Source: Falsiroseomonas sp051433195 (GTDB taxonomy: Bacteria; Pseudomonadota; Alphaproteobacteria; Acetobacterales; Acetobacteraceae). From it: a DNA stretch of 64,000 nucleotides. This document shows positions 25,780 through 34,928 of this stretch, one piece after another. Both the position numbers and the translations under genes were made by a program. Each line of letters opens with the position of its first letter. Within the stretch, counting starts at the first letter, position 1. A model generated the notes under the pieces. The model searched no databases. It had not been told where the DNA came from and saw only the letters and a program-made list of their open reading frames with translations. The stretch is from NCBI RefSeq assembly GCF_051433195.1, contig NZ_JBHMFT010000002.1:62001-126000 (forward strand), given 5' to 3'.

Positions 25780-26554
25780 GCGCCGCGCGCCTGGCCCGCA
25801 GCGCGGCCTTGTGGCCCGAACTGCCGAGATAGACGCGCTGCACCTCTGGATCGGCACGCACCTGTTCGGGCGATCCCTCCGAGATCACCTCGCCGCGCAC
25901 CAGCACCAGGATGCGGTCGGCATGGGCGAAGACCGCATCCATGTCGTGTTCGGTGAACAGCACGCCGATGCCGTGTTCCCGCGCGATGTTCGCCGTCAAC
26001 TGCATCAGCGCGGCCCTTTCGCGGGGCGCCATGCCGGCGGTGGGCTCATCCATCAGCAGCAGCCTGGGCGAGGCGGCCAGCGCGATGGCGAGTTCCACGC
26101 GCTTGACGTCGCCATAGGCCAGCTCGCCGATCGGACGGTCGGCCTCCGCCGCCATGCCGACGCGGTCCAGCAGCGCCACCGCCTCCGCCCGGTACAGCGC
26201 CGCCGCCTGCGCCACCACGTCCCGCGTCCGCCCGTGATGCGCGATCAGCGCCATCTGCACGTTGCCGACCACGGACATGGACAGGAAGGTCTGCGCCACC
26301 TGGAAGGTGCGACCGACGCCGAGCCGGCAGACCAGCCGCGGCGACTGCCCGGTGATGTCCTGCCCGGCCAGCACCACCCGCCCGCTATCCGGCGGCAACT
26401 GCCCGCCGACCATGTTGAAGGTGGTGGATTTGCCGGCCCCGTTCGGCCCGATGATCGCCAGCATCTCCCCCGCCACCAGCGCGAAGGAGACATCCTTCGC
26501 CGCGACGACGCCGCCGAACTTCTTGTTCAGGCCCTCGACCGCAAGCAGCGTCAT
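25772..26554 (-). CDS. livG: branched-chain-type ABC transporter ATP-binding protein LivG
   Basis: A 260-residue ATPase with Walker A GPNGAGKS, LivG-like RTFQVAQTF, signature region ELAYGDVKRVELAIALA and Walker B LLLMDEPTAGMAP. The signature carries Asp where LivG proteins usually have Gln. It pairs with LivF. It is coupled by ATGA (26551-26554) to the fused permease gene. Confidence 0.92.
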   Translation of the reverse strand: MTLLAVEGLNKKFGGVVAAKDVSFALVAGEMLAIIGPNGAGKSTTFNMVGGQLPPDSGRVVLAGQDITGQSPRLVCRLGVGRTFQVAQTFLSMSVVGNVQMALIAHHGRTRDVVAQAAALYRAEAVALLDRVGMAAEADRPIGELAYGDVKRVELAIALAASPRLLLMDEPTAGMAPRERAALMQLTANIAREHGIGVLFTEHDMDAVFAHADRILVLVRGEVISEGSPEQVRADPEVQRVYLGSSGHKAALRARRAAHG

Positions 26555-28404
26555 GCCCGCCTCCGCAGCGCGCCATAGGCGCCGCCCAGGCCGCGCGGGA
26601 AAATCAGCACCAGCGCGATGATGGAGGCGCCCAGGAAGAACCGCCAGAAGTCGGTCAGCGGCATGAAGAAGTCCTTGATGGAATGGAACGCCGCCGCACC
26701 CGCCACCGCGCCCATCACGGTCTGGATGCCGCCGAGCAGGATCATCGCCAGGAAATCGACCGACATCGGGATGCCCAGCAGCGTCGGGTCGATCGAGCCC
26801 TTGGAGAACGCATACAGCCCGCCGGCCAGCCCCGCCGCCGCGCCGGCCAGGGTGAAGGCCAGCCAGCGATGCGTGCGGCCATCGATGCCGATGGCATTGG
26901 CCCGCTGTTCCGAATCCCGCACCGCCCGCAGCGTCGCGCCGAAGGGCGCGTAGATCACGTGGCGCAGCGCCGCGATGCCGAGGATGCAGCAGGCGGCGAC
27001 GAGATAATGAAACACCTCCCGCGCCCGGGCCCATTCGCTGGGCCAGACGCCGACCACGCCGTTGTCGCCGCCCGTCACCTCCACCCACTGGAAGCAGACG
27101 GCGTAGGCGATCTGCGCGAAGGCGAGCGTCAGCATCGCCAAATAGATGCCGGACAGCCGCACCACGAAGAAGCCGAACAGCGCCGCGAAGGCACCGCCCA
27201 CGATCGGCGCCGCGATCAGCGCCGGCTCCATGGAAAAGCCGCCCTTCGTCACCAGCAGCCCCGCCGCATAGGCGCCCAATCCGAAATAGGCGGCATGGCC
27301 GAAGGAGACGATGCCGCCATTGCCGACCAGGAAGTTCAGCGAGAAGGCGGCGAGCGCGAAGATCAACACCTCCGTCGCCACCTTTACCGTGTAGGCGTCA
27401 CCGAACAGGGGAACCAGCAGCGTCGCCAGGATGGCGAGCGCGGCGATGGCTTTCTCCACGCGCCCGAAGCGCGGGATCGCGAGGATGCCCTCGGGCAGGG
27501 AGGCCCGCCCCGCCGCCGCTTCCGGCCGCCCGAGCAGCCCCCAAGGCTTCACCACCAGCACCGCGGCCATCAGCAGGAACACCAGCACCAGCGTGATCTT
27601 CGGGAAGATCAGCACGCCGAAGGCGTTCAGCTGCCCGATCAGCAGCGCCGCGATGAAGGCCCCGGGCACCGAGCCCATGCCGCCGATGACGGTGACGACG
27701 AAGGCCTCCGTGATGATCGACAGGTCCATCTGCGAATTGGCCGAGACGCGCGGGATCTGCAACGCGCCGCCGAGCCCTGCCAGGAAGGCGCCGAGGAACA
27801 GCGTGCCGGTGAACAGCATCGCCTGGTTCACGCCGAGCGCGCCCACCATCTCCCGGTCCCGCGTCGCCGCACGGATCAGGATGCCGAACCGCGTCCGGTG
27901 CATCAGCAGCCACAGCAGCCCGAGCACCGCCGGCCCGACGCAGATCAGGAACAGCTCATAGGCCGGGAAGCGCTGGCCGAGGATTTCCACCCCGTGCCGC
28001 AGCCCCGGCGCACGCGGCCCCGGGATCTCCACCGGCCCCCACACCAGCAGCACCGCATCCTGCACCATCAGCACCACCCCGAAGGTGGCGAGCAGCTGGA
28101 ACAGCTCCGGCACCTTGTAGAGCCGCCGCAGCAGCAGGAATTCCATGAGCACGCCCAGCAGCCCGACTGCCACCGCCGAGACCAGCACGCCGGTGAAGAA
28201 CAGCAGCGGCGAGCGCTCGATCTCGAGCAGCCACGGCACCACCGTCACCGCCATATAGGCGCCGAGCATGTAGAAGCTGCCATGCGCGAAGTTGACGATG
28301 CGGGTGACGCCGAAGACCAGGGTGAGGCCGGAGGCGATGACGAACAGCGAGGAGGCGCTGGCCAGTCCCGACAGGGACTGGACCAGGATGAAGCCGAAAT
28401 CCAT
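26551..28404 (-). CDS. fused LivH-LivM branched-chain-type ABC permease
   Basis: A 617-residue membrane protein joining the two permeases that are usually separate. The LivH half (~1-290) begins LVQSLSGLASASSLFVIASGLTLVFGVTRIVNFAHGS. The LivM half (~310-617) includes FSLNFLVGNGGIVSFGHAAYFGLGAYAAG and the cytoplasmic coupling region around RDSEQRANAIG. A charged linker (LLGRPEAAAGRASLPEG) joins them. It lies 16 bases after livK and overlaps livG. Fusion fixes the 1:1 subunit ratio. Confidence 0.9.
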   Translation of the reverse strand: MDFGFILVQSLSGLASASSLFVIASGLTLVFGVTRIVNFAHGSFYMLGAYMAVTVVPWLLEIERSPLLFFTGVLVSAVAVGLLGVLMEFLLLRRLYKVPELFQLLATFGVVLMVQDAVLLVWGPVEIPGPRAPGLRHGVEILGQRFPAYELFLICVGPAVLGLLWLLMHRTRFGILIRAATRDREMVGALGVNQAMLFTGTLFLGAFLAGLGGALQIPRVSANSQMDLSIITEAFVVTVIGGMGSVPGAFIAALLIGQLNAFGVLIFPKITLVLVFLLMAAVLVVKPWGLLGRPEAAAGRASLPEGILAIPRFGRVEKAIAALAILATLLVPLFGDAYTVKVATEVLIFALAAFSLNFLVGNGGIVSFGHAAYFGLGAYAAGLLVTKGGFSMEPALIAAPIVGGAFAALFGFFVVRLSGIYLAMLTLAFAQIAYAVCFQWVEVTGGDNGVVGVWPSEWARAREVFHYLVAACCILGIAALRHVIYAPFGATLRAVRDSEQRANAIGIDGRTHRWLAFTLAGAAAGLAGGLYAFSKGSIDPTLLGIPMSVDFLAMILLGGIQTVMGAVAGAAAFHSIKDFFMPLTDFWRFFLGASIIALVLIFPRGLGGAYGALRRRA

Positions 28405-28420
28405 CAGGGCTTAAATCAGA

Positions 28421-29644
28421 TCAGGCCGAACGGCGCGCCGCCCGGACCTCGGCTTCCGGGAACATGTAGTCGGCGCCATCGGCGTAGCGCGCATTGCGCA
28501 TGGTGCCGGTGCGGCCGCGCAGCACGGTCTCCCCAACCCAGGTGCCCATGGTGCCCTGCTGGTCCAGGCCGCGCATCAGCACCGGCCCCACCACGGTGTC
28601 CGTCCGCAGGTCGCGGAAGGCGTCGACCAGCGCTTCCGTCTCCGTCGTGTTCGCCTTGTTCAGCAGGTTCGCCACCACCTGCGCGGTGACGTAGCCGAGC
28701 AGGCTGCCCTTGCGCGGCGTGTCGTTGAAGCGGGCACGATAGGCCTCGATATAGGCCTTGTGCGGCGCTTCCTGGATCTGTTCCCAGGGATAGCCGGTGA
28801 CGATCCAGCCATCCGGGCATTCATCGCCGAGCGGGATCATGTATTCCGGCTCCCCGGTCAGCATGGACAGCACCAGCCGGCGCTCGAACAGCCCGCGCGT
28901 GTTGCCCTCCCGCACGAAGGCGGTCAGGTCGGCGCCGAACAGCACGTTGAAGATGCCGTCCGGCCGCGACTGCGCCAGCGCGCCCACCGTGGCGCCGGCA
29001 TCGACGCGGCCGAGCGCGGGGTACTGTTCCGCCACGATCTCGACACCCGGGATGCTCTCGCCGATCAGCCGCTTGAAGTTGGCCGCCGCCGACTGCCCGT
29101 ATTCATAGTTGGGCGCCACGATCGCCCAGCGCTTCGCCGTCTTGCCGCGCGCGGCTTCGGTCAGCATCCGCGTCTGCATGTAGGTGGAGGGCCGCAGGCG
29201 GAAGGTGTAGCGGTTTCCCTGCGCCATGGTCAGCGCATCGGTCAGCGGCTCTGTCGCCAGGAAAAGCTTCTTCCGCTGGTTCGCGAAGTCGGACACCGCC
29301 AGCCCGACATTGGACAGGAAGGTGCCGGCGAGGAACACGCAGTTCTCCCGCGTCAGCAAATCCTCGGCCACGCGCACCGCATCGCCGGGCGTGCTGCCAT
29401 CGTCCCGGAAGACGAATTCCAGCGGCCGCCCGCCCATCACGCCGCCGGCCTGGTTGATCTGGTCCACCGCCAGCTGGATGGCGTTGCGGTAGGGCACGGA
29501 GAAGGCGGCCATGCGGCTGTAGGAGTTCAGCTCCCCCACCTTGACTGGCGCGCCCTGGGCCGGGGCAAGCCCGGGCCGCAGCCCCGCCGCGAGCCCCGCG
29601 CCTGCCAACAAGGTTGCGCGCCGGGAGAATGTGAAACCAGCCAT
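28421..29644 (-). CDS. livK: ABC transporter substrate-binding protein, LivK/urea-amide type
   Basis: A 407-residue periplasmic binding protein. A twin-arginine-like leader (FSRRATLLAGAGLAAG) ends near LAPAQG. The mature part starts VKVGELNSYSRMAAFSVPYRNA and has the Peripla_BP_6 features GGVMGGRPLEFVFRDDGSTP and WAIVAPNYEYGQ. It delivers the operon's substrate to LivHM-LivFG and is the first gene of the eleven-gene minus-strand operon. The nnrD stop is only 34 bases upstream, so the transcript may start further up. Confidence 0.9.
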   Translation of the reverse strand: MAGFTFSRRATLLAGAGLAAGLRPGLAPAQGAPVKVGELNSYSRMAAFSVPYRNAIQLAVDQINQAGGVMGGRPLEFVFRDDGSTPGDAVRVAEDLLTRENCVFLAGTFLSNVGLAVSDFANQRKKLFLATEPLTDALTMAQGNRYTFRLRPSTYMQTRMLTEAARGKTAKRWAIVAPNYEYGQSAAANFKRLIGESIPGVEIVAEQYPALGRVDAGATVGALAQSRPDGIFNVLFGADLTAFVREGNTRGLFERRLVLSMLTGEPEYMIPLGDECPDGWIVTGYPWEQIQEAPHKAYIEAYRARFNDTPRKGSLLGYVTAQVVANLLNKANTTETEALVDAFRDLRTDTVVGPVLMRGLDQQGTMGTWVGETVLRGRTGTMRNARYADGADYMFPEAEVRAARRSA

Positions 29645-29678
29645 GCCTCGGGCCCTCAATCTGGATGGCGCCCATCCT

Positions 29679-30599
29679 TCACGTCGCCGTGGCTTTGGTC
29701 CAGCGGCTTTCTTCGCGCGCCTGCCCGGTATCGAAGCCGGCCATGACCGGCGGTATCTCGGCCAGCAATTCGCGCGCGAGAAATCCCACGCGTCCACGCG
29801 TGCCGGCCAGCCGCGCCCCGGCCTCGGCGTGCAGGAACACCCCCCACAGCGTCGCGGCCAGCGGCGTCGCGCCACGCGCCAGAAGCCCGCCGATGATGCC
29901 GGCCAGCGTGTCGCCGGACCCGCTGGTGGCGAGGCCGACCTTGCCGCGGTCGCAGGCCCAGGCCTGGCCCTGCGGCGTGACCACATAGGTGCAGGCGCCC
30001 TTCATCGCGACCACCGCCTGCAACACCGAAGCGGCCCGGCGCGCGGCGGCCAGCGGGTCGGCCCGCACCACCTCCCGCGTCACGCCGAGCATCCGCGACA
30101 TCTCCCCGGCATGCGGCGTCAGCACCACCCGCCCGGCCTGCGCGCCGATGCCGCGCAGCCCGTACAGCGCGGCGGCGTCCAGCACGAAGCCCTCGGCGAT
30201 GCCGTGCCCCAGCAGGGCCTCGGCCAGCGCACCGGCTGCATCGCCATCCATCATGCCGGGGCCGATCACCAGCGCATCGCAGCGGCCGCAGCGCCCGGCC
30301 AGCGTCTCCGCCGCCCCCGCCGCGATGCCGCCTTCCGCGGTCTCGTCCAGCCCGATCACACGGGCTTCCGGCACCGCCACGGCCAGCGCCGGCGCGACGC
30401 TGCGGCAGGTGGCGATCTGCAGCTTGCCCGCCCCGGCGCGCAGCGCAGCCACGCCCGCGAGCAGCGCGCCGCCGGGGACCTCGACGCTGCCGCCCACCAC
30501 CAGCACGCGGCCGCGCCCATCCTTGTCCTCGCCATCATCGTGCCGGGGCAGGGGAATCCCGCGCAGCAGCGCGGCATCCACCGGAATTACGCCGCTCAT
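29679..30599 (-). CDS. nnrD: ADP/ATP-dependent NAD(P)H-hydrate dehydratase
   Basis: A 306-residue YjeF C-terminal-type protein that repairs hydrated NAD(P)H. Motifs are GRVLVVGGSVEVPGGALLAGVAALRAGAGK, LVIGPGMM, LTPHAGEMSRML and the catalytic-region TSGSGDTLAGIIGG. The epimerase half (YjeF N domain), often fused to it, is missing and must be encoded elsewhere. It is coupled by ATGA (30596-30599) to the histidine phosphatase gene upstream. Confidence 0.9.
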   Translation of the reverse strand: MSGVIPVDAALLRGIPLPRHDDGEDKDGRGRVLVVGGSVEVPGGALLAGVAALRAGAGKLQIATCRSVAPALAVAVPEARVIGLDETAEGGIAAGAAETLAGRCGRCDALVIGPGMMDGDAAGALAEALLGHGIAEGFVLDAAALYGLRGIGAQAGRVVLTPHAGEMSRMLGVTREVVRADPLAAARRAASVLQAVVAMKGACTYVVTPQGQAWACDRGKVGLATSGSGDTLAGIIGGLLARGATPLAATLWGVFLHAEAGARLAGTRGRVGFLARELLAEIPPVMAGFDTGQAREESRWTKATAT

Positions 30600-31360
30600 C
30601 GCGCACCGATCGGCGCGTCGGGCTCCGCCGTCACGTCGGCGCCCTCGGCCTGCAACGGCGCGACGAAGTTGTAGCGCCGCAGCACCAGCCCGCCGGCATG
30701 GCCGCGCCCGGCATCGAAGCCGTATTCGGTGACGCCGCAATTGGCCACGTCGCCCTCGCGGTCGATCGCCAGGACCTCCTCCTCCGTCAGGCCTTCCAGC
30801 AGATACCGCAGGCACAGCACCACCACCTGGTGCGCCACCAGCAGCACCCGCGACCCGCCATGGTGGAGCGAGATGGTATCCAGCGCGCTGCGCAGCCGCA
30901 GGATCACGTCGCACCAGCTCTCGCCGCCCGGCGCGCGATGGTAGAACTTGCCCAGGATGCGCCGCATCTCCGCCTGGTCCGGATGGTGGTGCGCGATGCC
31001 GTGGCGGGTCAGGCGGTCGAGGATGCCGAACTCCTTCTCCCGCAGCCGCTCATCCAGCACGAAGTCGCGCGCGTCCACCGGCAGCCGCCCCGCCTCCTGC
31101 ACCAGCACCGCGGTCTGCCGCGCGCGGCGGTAGGGGGAGGACAGCACCACATCCGGCCGCGCCCCGGCCGGCATCGCCGCGAACCAGTGCCCGAGCGCGG
31201 CGGATTGCCGCCGGCCCAGCTCGCTCAACGGCACGTCCACGTCGCGGCCGCCGATGTCGATATGCGTGTGCCCGGCAAGGTCCGCGGCGTCGCGGGCCAC
31301 GTTGCCGCTGCTCTCGCCGTGGCGGACCACCCACAACCGGTCCGGCCATCGCTGCTGCAT
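30596..31360 (-). CDS. histidine phosphatase (phosphoglycerate-mutase-like) family protein
   Basis: A 254-residue protein with the catalytic RHGE in LWVVRHGESSG, the LSELGRRQSAALG and SSPYRRARQTA blocks and a second catalytic His in LLVAHQVVV. These enzymes remove phosphate from small molecules or proteins through a phosphohistidine. The substrate is unknown. It is the first gene of a unit with nnrD and is divergent from the radical SAM gene across 174 bases. Confidence 0.88.
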   Translation of the reverse strand: MQQRWPDRLWVVRHGESSGNVARDAADLAGHTHIDIGGRDVDVPLSELGRRQSAALGHWFAAMPAGARPDVVLSSPYRRARQTAVLVQEAGRLPVDARDFVLDERLREKEFGILDRLTRHGIAHHHPDQAEMRRILGKFYHRAPGGESWCDVILRLRSALDTISLHHGGSRVLLVAHQVVVLCLRYLLEGLTEEEVLAIDREGDVANCGVTEYGFDAGRGHAGGLVLRRYNFVAPLQAEGADVTAEPDAPIGAR

Positions 31361-31534
31361 GATGCTGTCCCCATCCTGGTTCAGCCTCGGTAACGCAGCG
31401 GCCGCGGCTGCGTTGGCACCGACCGGGATCCAGGCACCTTTCCAGCCCCGCCCCTGCGCCCCAGGGGAATATCCCGCGCTTGCCGGACCACCGTGATCCA
31501 GTGTTGCCTGGAGGGATGGGAAGGGGAGGAGGCG

Positions 31535-33031
31535 ATGCCGGGGCGCGTCGAAAAGAAGAACATCCTGATCGTCGATCTCAACAACTTCGCGCATTACCCG
31601 ACGATCGCGGTCGGCATGTTGTGTGCGGCCCTGCGTGCCGCGGGACACGCGGTTACCGTCTTCTCTCCTCTTTCGGTCGGTGTCACGGGCTTTGGCCGGG
31701 CTGGCCGGTCGCACCGCCTCGGGCACATCGACTCGATGCTGCGGCTCGTGACGGCGATGAGTGGCAATGCGCTGGTCCGCGGCGTCCGCGCGCGGGCAGC
31801 GCGGCTCATCCGCCCCGACACCGAAAAGATTGCCACCAGGATCTTCGAGGCGTTCCGGGATCGGCTGGGCCAGGCAGGACCTGATGTCGTGCTGGTCTCT
31901 GCCTACACGATGTACCTGGACGCCGTGCGCCTGATGGCCATGGAGTGCGCCCGGCGCGGCGTGCCGCTCATCGTCGGCGGAAGCTACTTCAACGACCGCG
32001 CCATTGCTGCGGATTGGCTCGCGCTGCCCGGCGTCTCGGCCGTCGTGGCGGGCGAGGCCGAGCCTTTCGTTTCGGATCTGGTGCAGGCCGCCACTGCGAG
32101 GGCGGCGCTGGATGGATTTCCCGGGGTATGGACCGCGGGCTCCAACCGCCAGCCTGGGCCGCCACTGCGGGACCTCGACAGCCTGCCTTTCGCCGATTAC
32201 GCGGATTTCCCCTGGCAGAGGTATCCGAACCGGATCGTGCCCATCATGACCGGTCGCGGGTGTGGCTGGGGGGTGTGTACCTTCTGCTCGGACGTGACCA
32301 CCGTTGCGGGCCGCAGCTTCCGCTCGCGCTCGCCCGGGAATGTTCTCGACGAGATCAGCTACCAATCCGCCAGGCACGACGCGAAGCTGTTCGTGATGCT
32401 GGACCTGAAGCTCAATTCCAGCCTGCCGGTCTGGCATGCGCTGATCGACCAGATGCCGAAGCGCGTTCCGGGCGCGAGGTGGACCGCCTCCGTCCATGTC
32501 GGGTTGGAGGAGGCCAACGGGCTGAGCCTGGATGAGCTTCGCGCGGCGCGCGCCGCCGGTCTGGTGCGGATGACGACCGGCCTTGAATCGGGCAGCCAGC
32601 GCGTGCTGAACACCATGGCGAAGGGAACCCGCGTGGCACGCACCTCGCAGTTCATCCGCGATGTCGCGGCCGCCGGAATCAGCCTGCGGACCACGGTTAT
32701 CGTCGGGCATCCGAATGAGACGCCGGCAGACCTGGCGCAGACGGCGCGCTTTCTCGAATCCCATGCCTTTGGAATCGAGCGCGTGATGGTCAATCGCTTC
32801 TCCGTCATGCCCGGTACGCCGATTCATGACCGGATGCTTCGAAGCCCCGGGAAATTTCCCGGCATCAGGTTCAGGACCCTCGATGCCCGAAACGCGGTGC
32901 TGGAGCATTACAACGGCGCTGAACATGCGCCGGGCTTCCACGGCGCGCTGTGGAGGCTGCTCACCGTCTCGAACAGGATCAACCGCCAGAAGATGAATCC
33001 GGCGGCCGAGATTTTCGAAGGTGTCCTGTAG
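31535..33031 (+). CDS. B12-binding-type radical SAM protein
   Basis: A 498-residue protein. The N-terminal ~200 residues form a cobalamin-binding-like Rossmann region (KNILIVDLNNFAHYPTIAVG, LIVGGSYFN). The radical SAM core has its cysteines as GCGWGVCTFC, spaced C-x4-C-x2-C instead of the common C-x3-C-x2-C; I recall this variant in some B12-type members. GLESGSQRVLNTM and TVIVGHPNET are typical of the barrel. The chosen ATG (31535) follows GGGGAGGAGG. G+C is visibly lower and codon use less G/C-biased than in the neighbours, which suggests transfer. No precursor peptide or pathway partner is adjacent, so the reaction is unknown. Confidence 0.85.
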   Translation: MPGRVEKKNILIVDLNNFAHYPTIAVGMLCAALRAAGHAVTVFSPLSVGVTGFGRAGRSHRLGHIDSMLRLVTAMSGNALVRGVRARAARLIRPDTEKIATRIFEAFRDRLGQAGPDVVLVSAYTMYLDAVRLMAMECARRGVPLIVGGSYFNDRAIAADWLALPGVSAVVAGEAEPFVSDLVQAATARAALDGFPGVWTAGSNRQPGPPLRDLDSLPFADYADFPWQRYPNRIVPIMTGRGCGWGVCTFCSDVTTVAGRSFRSRSPGNVLDEISYQSARHDAKLFVMLDLKLNSSLPVWHALIDQMPKRVPGARWTASVHVGLEEANGLSLDELRAARAAGLVRMTTGLESGSQRVLNTMAKGTRVARTSQFIRDVAAAGISLRTTVIVGHPNETPADLAQTARFLESHAFGIERVMVNRFSVMPGTPIHDRMLRSPGKFPGIRFRTLDARNAVLEHYNGAEHAPGFHGALWRLLTVSNRINRQKMNPAAEIFEGVL

Positions 33032-34108
33032 CCACGGGCTCGGCAGTGGGCGCGGCATCCAGGGAACCGGGCGTGGTCGCGCCTGTTGGCCTTCATCGCC
33101 CGCGGCGAGGCTCGCGCCGCCCGCCTGCACCGCGGTGCGCAGGCGCTCGCCCCGGAGGCGCTGGAGGTGCTGTTGCTGCCCGGCTGGGATGTGCCGCCCT
33201 ATGGCCGCGCCAGCCCCTCCCGCGCCGTCGTCGGCCAGCGCATGGCCGCGGCAACGGCACTCTCGCGGGTCACAGCCGGTCCGCGCCTGCTGCTGCTGCC
33301 GGCGGAGGCGGCCATGCAGCGCCTCGGCCCGCCGGCCGTGGACTTGGTCCTGCGGGTCGGCGCCGAGTTCGCTGCGGCGGCGTTGGAAGCCACGCTCGAG
33401 TCCCTGGGCTACCGGCTGGATGAGGAGCCGGGCGAGGCCGCGATCCATGGCGGCACCCTCGACCTGTTCCCCGCCTGGGCAGCGGAGGACGCTGCCCGGC
33501 GCATCCGGCACGAGGATGGCCGAATCGCGGAAATCCGGTGCTACGACCCGCTGACCCAGCGCAGCCTGGAGGAAACGGCGGAAGCCCTGCGTCTCGGCCC
33601 CGCCACCGAGGATGCGGCCGGGGCCATCGCCCCCTTTCCCTGTTGCCGCAGGCGCGGATCGTCCTGGATGCGGGAACGGATGCCGCCCTGCGCCAGCGTC
33701 GCGCGGAGGTCGCGGAAGGTTTCGCTGCCCGCATCGCTCTGGTCGAGGCGGGGCCGCCGGACCAGCTTTACCTGGACGAGGCGGCCTGGATCGCCGCACT
33801 GGAGGGCCGCGCGGTGCAGGCTGTTGGCGAGGTCGCCACCGAGGCCGGGCTGCCGCGCTTCCCCGGGCAGAAGCGGCCGGAACAGGCCTTCCTGGATTGG
33901 GCGGAGACCCTGCTGCGCGAGGGGCACCGCCTGGCCCTGGCCGGCTGCGCCGGGCGGCGCTGTCGCCGCCTGCTGGCGCGGCTGGCGGATCGGCTGGATC
34001 GGCAGCCGGGCAAGGCGCGGGACTGGCCCGCGTTGCTGGCCGCCCCACCGGGCAGCCTCGCCTGGCTGCCCGCCGCACCCGATGCGCAGGGTACCTACGC
34101 CACCGGCT
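33032..34108 (+). pseudogene. mfd: decayed fragment of a transcription-repair coupling factor (mfd) gene
   Basis: Two frames together match the N-terminal part of Mfd. The first (about 33074-33630) encodes FIARGEARAARLHRG, LLLPGWDVPPYGRASPSRAVVGQRM, HGGTLDLFP and RCYDPLTQRSLEETAEALRLGPA. After a frame change near 33630 the second runs through LPQARIVLDAGTDAALRQRR, PPDQLYLDEAAWIAAL and FLDWAETLLREGHRLALAG. A block of about 60 residues seems deleted at the junction. The RNA-polymerase-binding domain and translocase motor are absent, and no good start is seen. It directly follows the radical SAM stop and runs into the end of the opposite-strand LOG gene. A working mfd is presumably elsewhere. 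Confidence 0.7.
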
Positions 34109-34928
34109 GGTCGGCCGGCGGGGTGTGGGCGCGCAGGCCGCGTCGCACCAGGGTCGCCCAGCCTTCCTCCGGCTCGTCCACCATCTCGAACAGCGCCAGG
34201 TCGCGCTCGGCGATCATGCCGTGGGCGGCCATGGCCTCCAGGTTCAGCACCTCCCGCCAATAGGCGCGGCCGAACAGCACGATGGGCAGCGGGCCGGCCT
34301 TGCGGGTCTGTACCAGGGTCAGGATCTCGAACAGCTCGTCGAAGGTGCCGAAGCCGCCGGGGAACACCGCCAGCGCATTGGCCCGCATCGCCAGGTGCAT
34401 CTTGCGCATGGCGAAGTAGTGGAAGCGGAAGGTCAGCGCCGGGGTCGAGTAGGCGTTGGGCACCTGTTCCTCCGGCAGGGTGATGTTGAAGCCGATGGAC
34501 GGCGCGCCGACATCCGCCGCGCCCCGGTTGGCCGCTTCCATGATGCCCGGCCCGCCGCCGGTGGCGATGACGTTGTCCCGCGGGCCACCACCTTGGGCCA
34601 GGGCGCCGCCGCGCCGGCTGACGATGCGGGCGAAGTGGCGCGCCGCTTCATAATGCCCGGCGAATTCCAGGCGCCGCTGCGCCAGCCGGCGCGCCTCCGG
34701 CGTCGCGGCCTCGCGCAGTACCTCGGCCGCCGCCTCCGGGCTCGGCACCCGGGCGCTGCCGAACACCACCACGGTCGATCGCACGCCCCAGTCCCGCAGG
34801 GCGAGTTCGGCCTTCAGGTACTCCATGCCGAATCGGGCCGCGCGCATCTCGTCGCGCAGCAGGAAGTCCGGATCCTCCACCGCGAGGCGGTAGCTGGGGC
34901 TGCTGGTCTGCTGCGTCGGGTCGGACAT
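34095..34928 (-). CDS. LOG-family (TIGR00730) nucleoside-monophosphate phosphoribohydrolase-like protein
   Basis: A 277-residue Rossmann-fold protein with GGGPGIMEAANRGA and PGGFGTFDELFE, the LOG signature that carries the catalytic Arg/Glu system. Relatives cleave the N-glycosidic bond of (cytokinin) nucleotide monophosphates; older annotation calls them lysine decarboxylases. The N-terminal ~50 residues are an extension over the core. It stands alone, with a 419-base gap upstream. Its 3' end overlaps the tail of the mfd remnant. Confidence 0.88.
   Translation of the reverse strand: MSDPTQQTSSPSYRLAVEDPDFLLRDEMRAARFGMEYLKAELALRDWGVRSTVVVFGSARVPSPEAAAEVLREAATPEARRLAQRRLEFAGHYEAARHFARIVSRRGGALAQGGGPRDNVIATGGGPGIMEAANRGAADVGAPSIGFNITLPEEQVPNAYSTPALTFRFHYFAMRKMHLAMRANALAVFPGGFGTFDELFEILTLVQTRKAGPLPIVLFGRAYWREVLNLEAMAAHGMIAERDLALFEMVDEPEEGWATLVRRGLRAHTPPADQPVA

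Noticed and set aside
31361..31534. Possible precursor peptide gene for the radical SAM protein
   Set aside because: No short frame with a ribosome site and a leader/core pattern was found here, and the downstream side is the mfd remnant.
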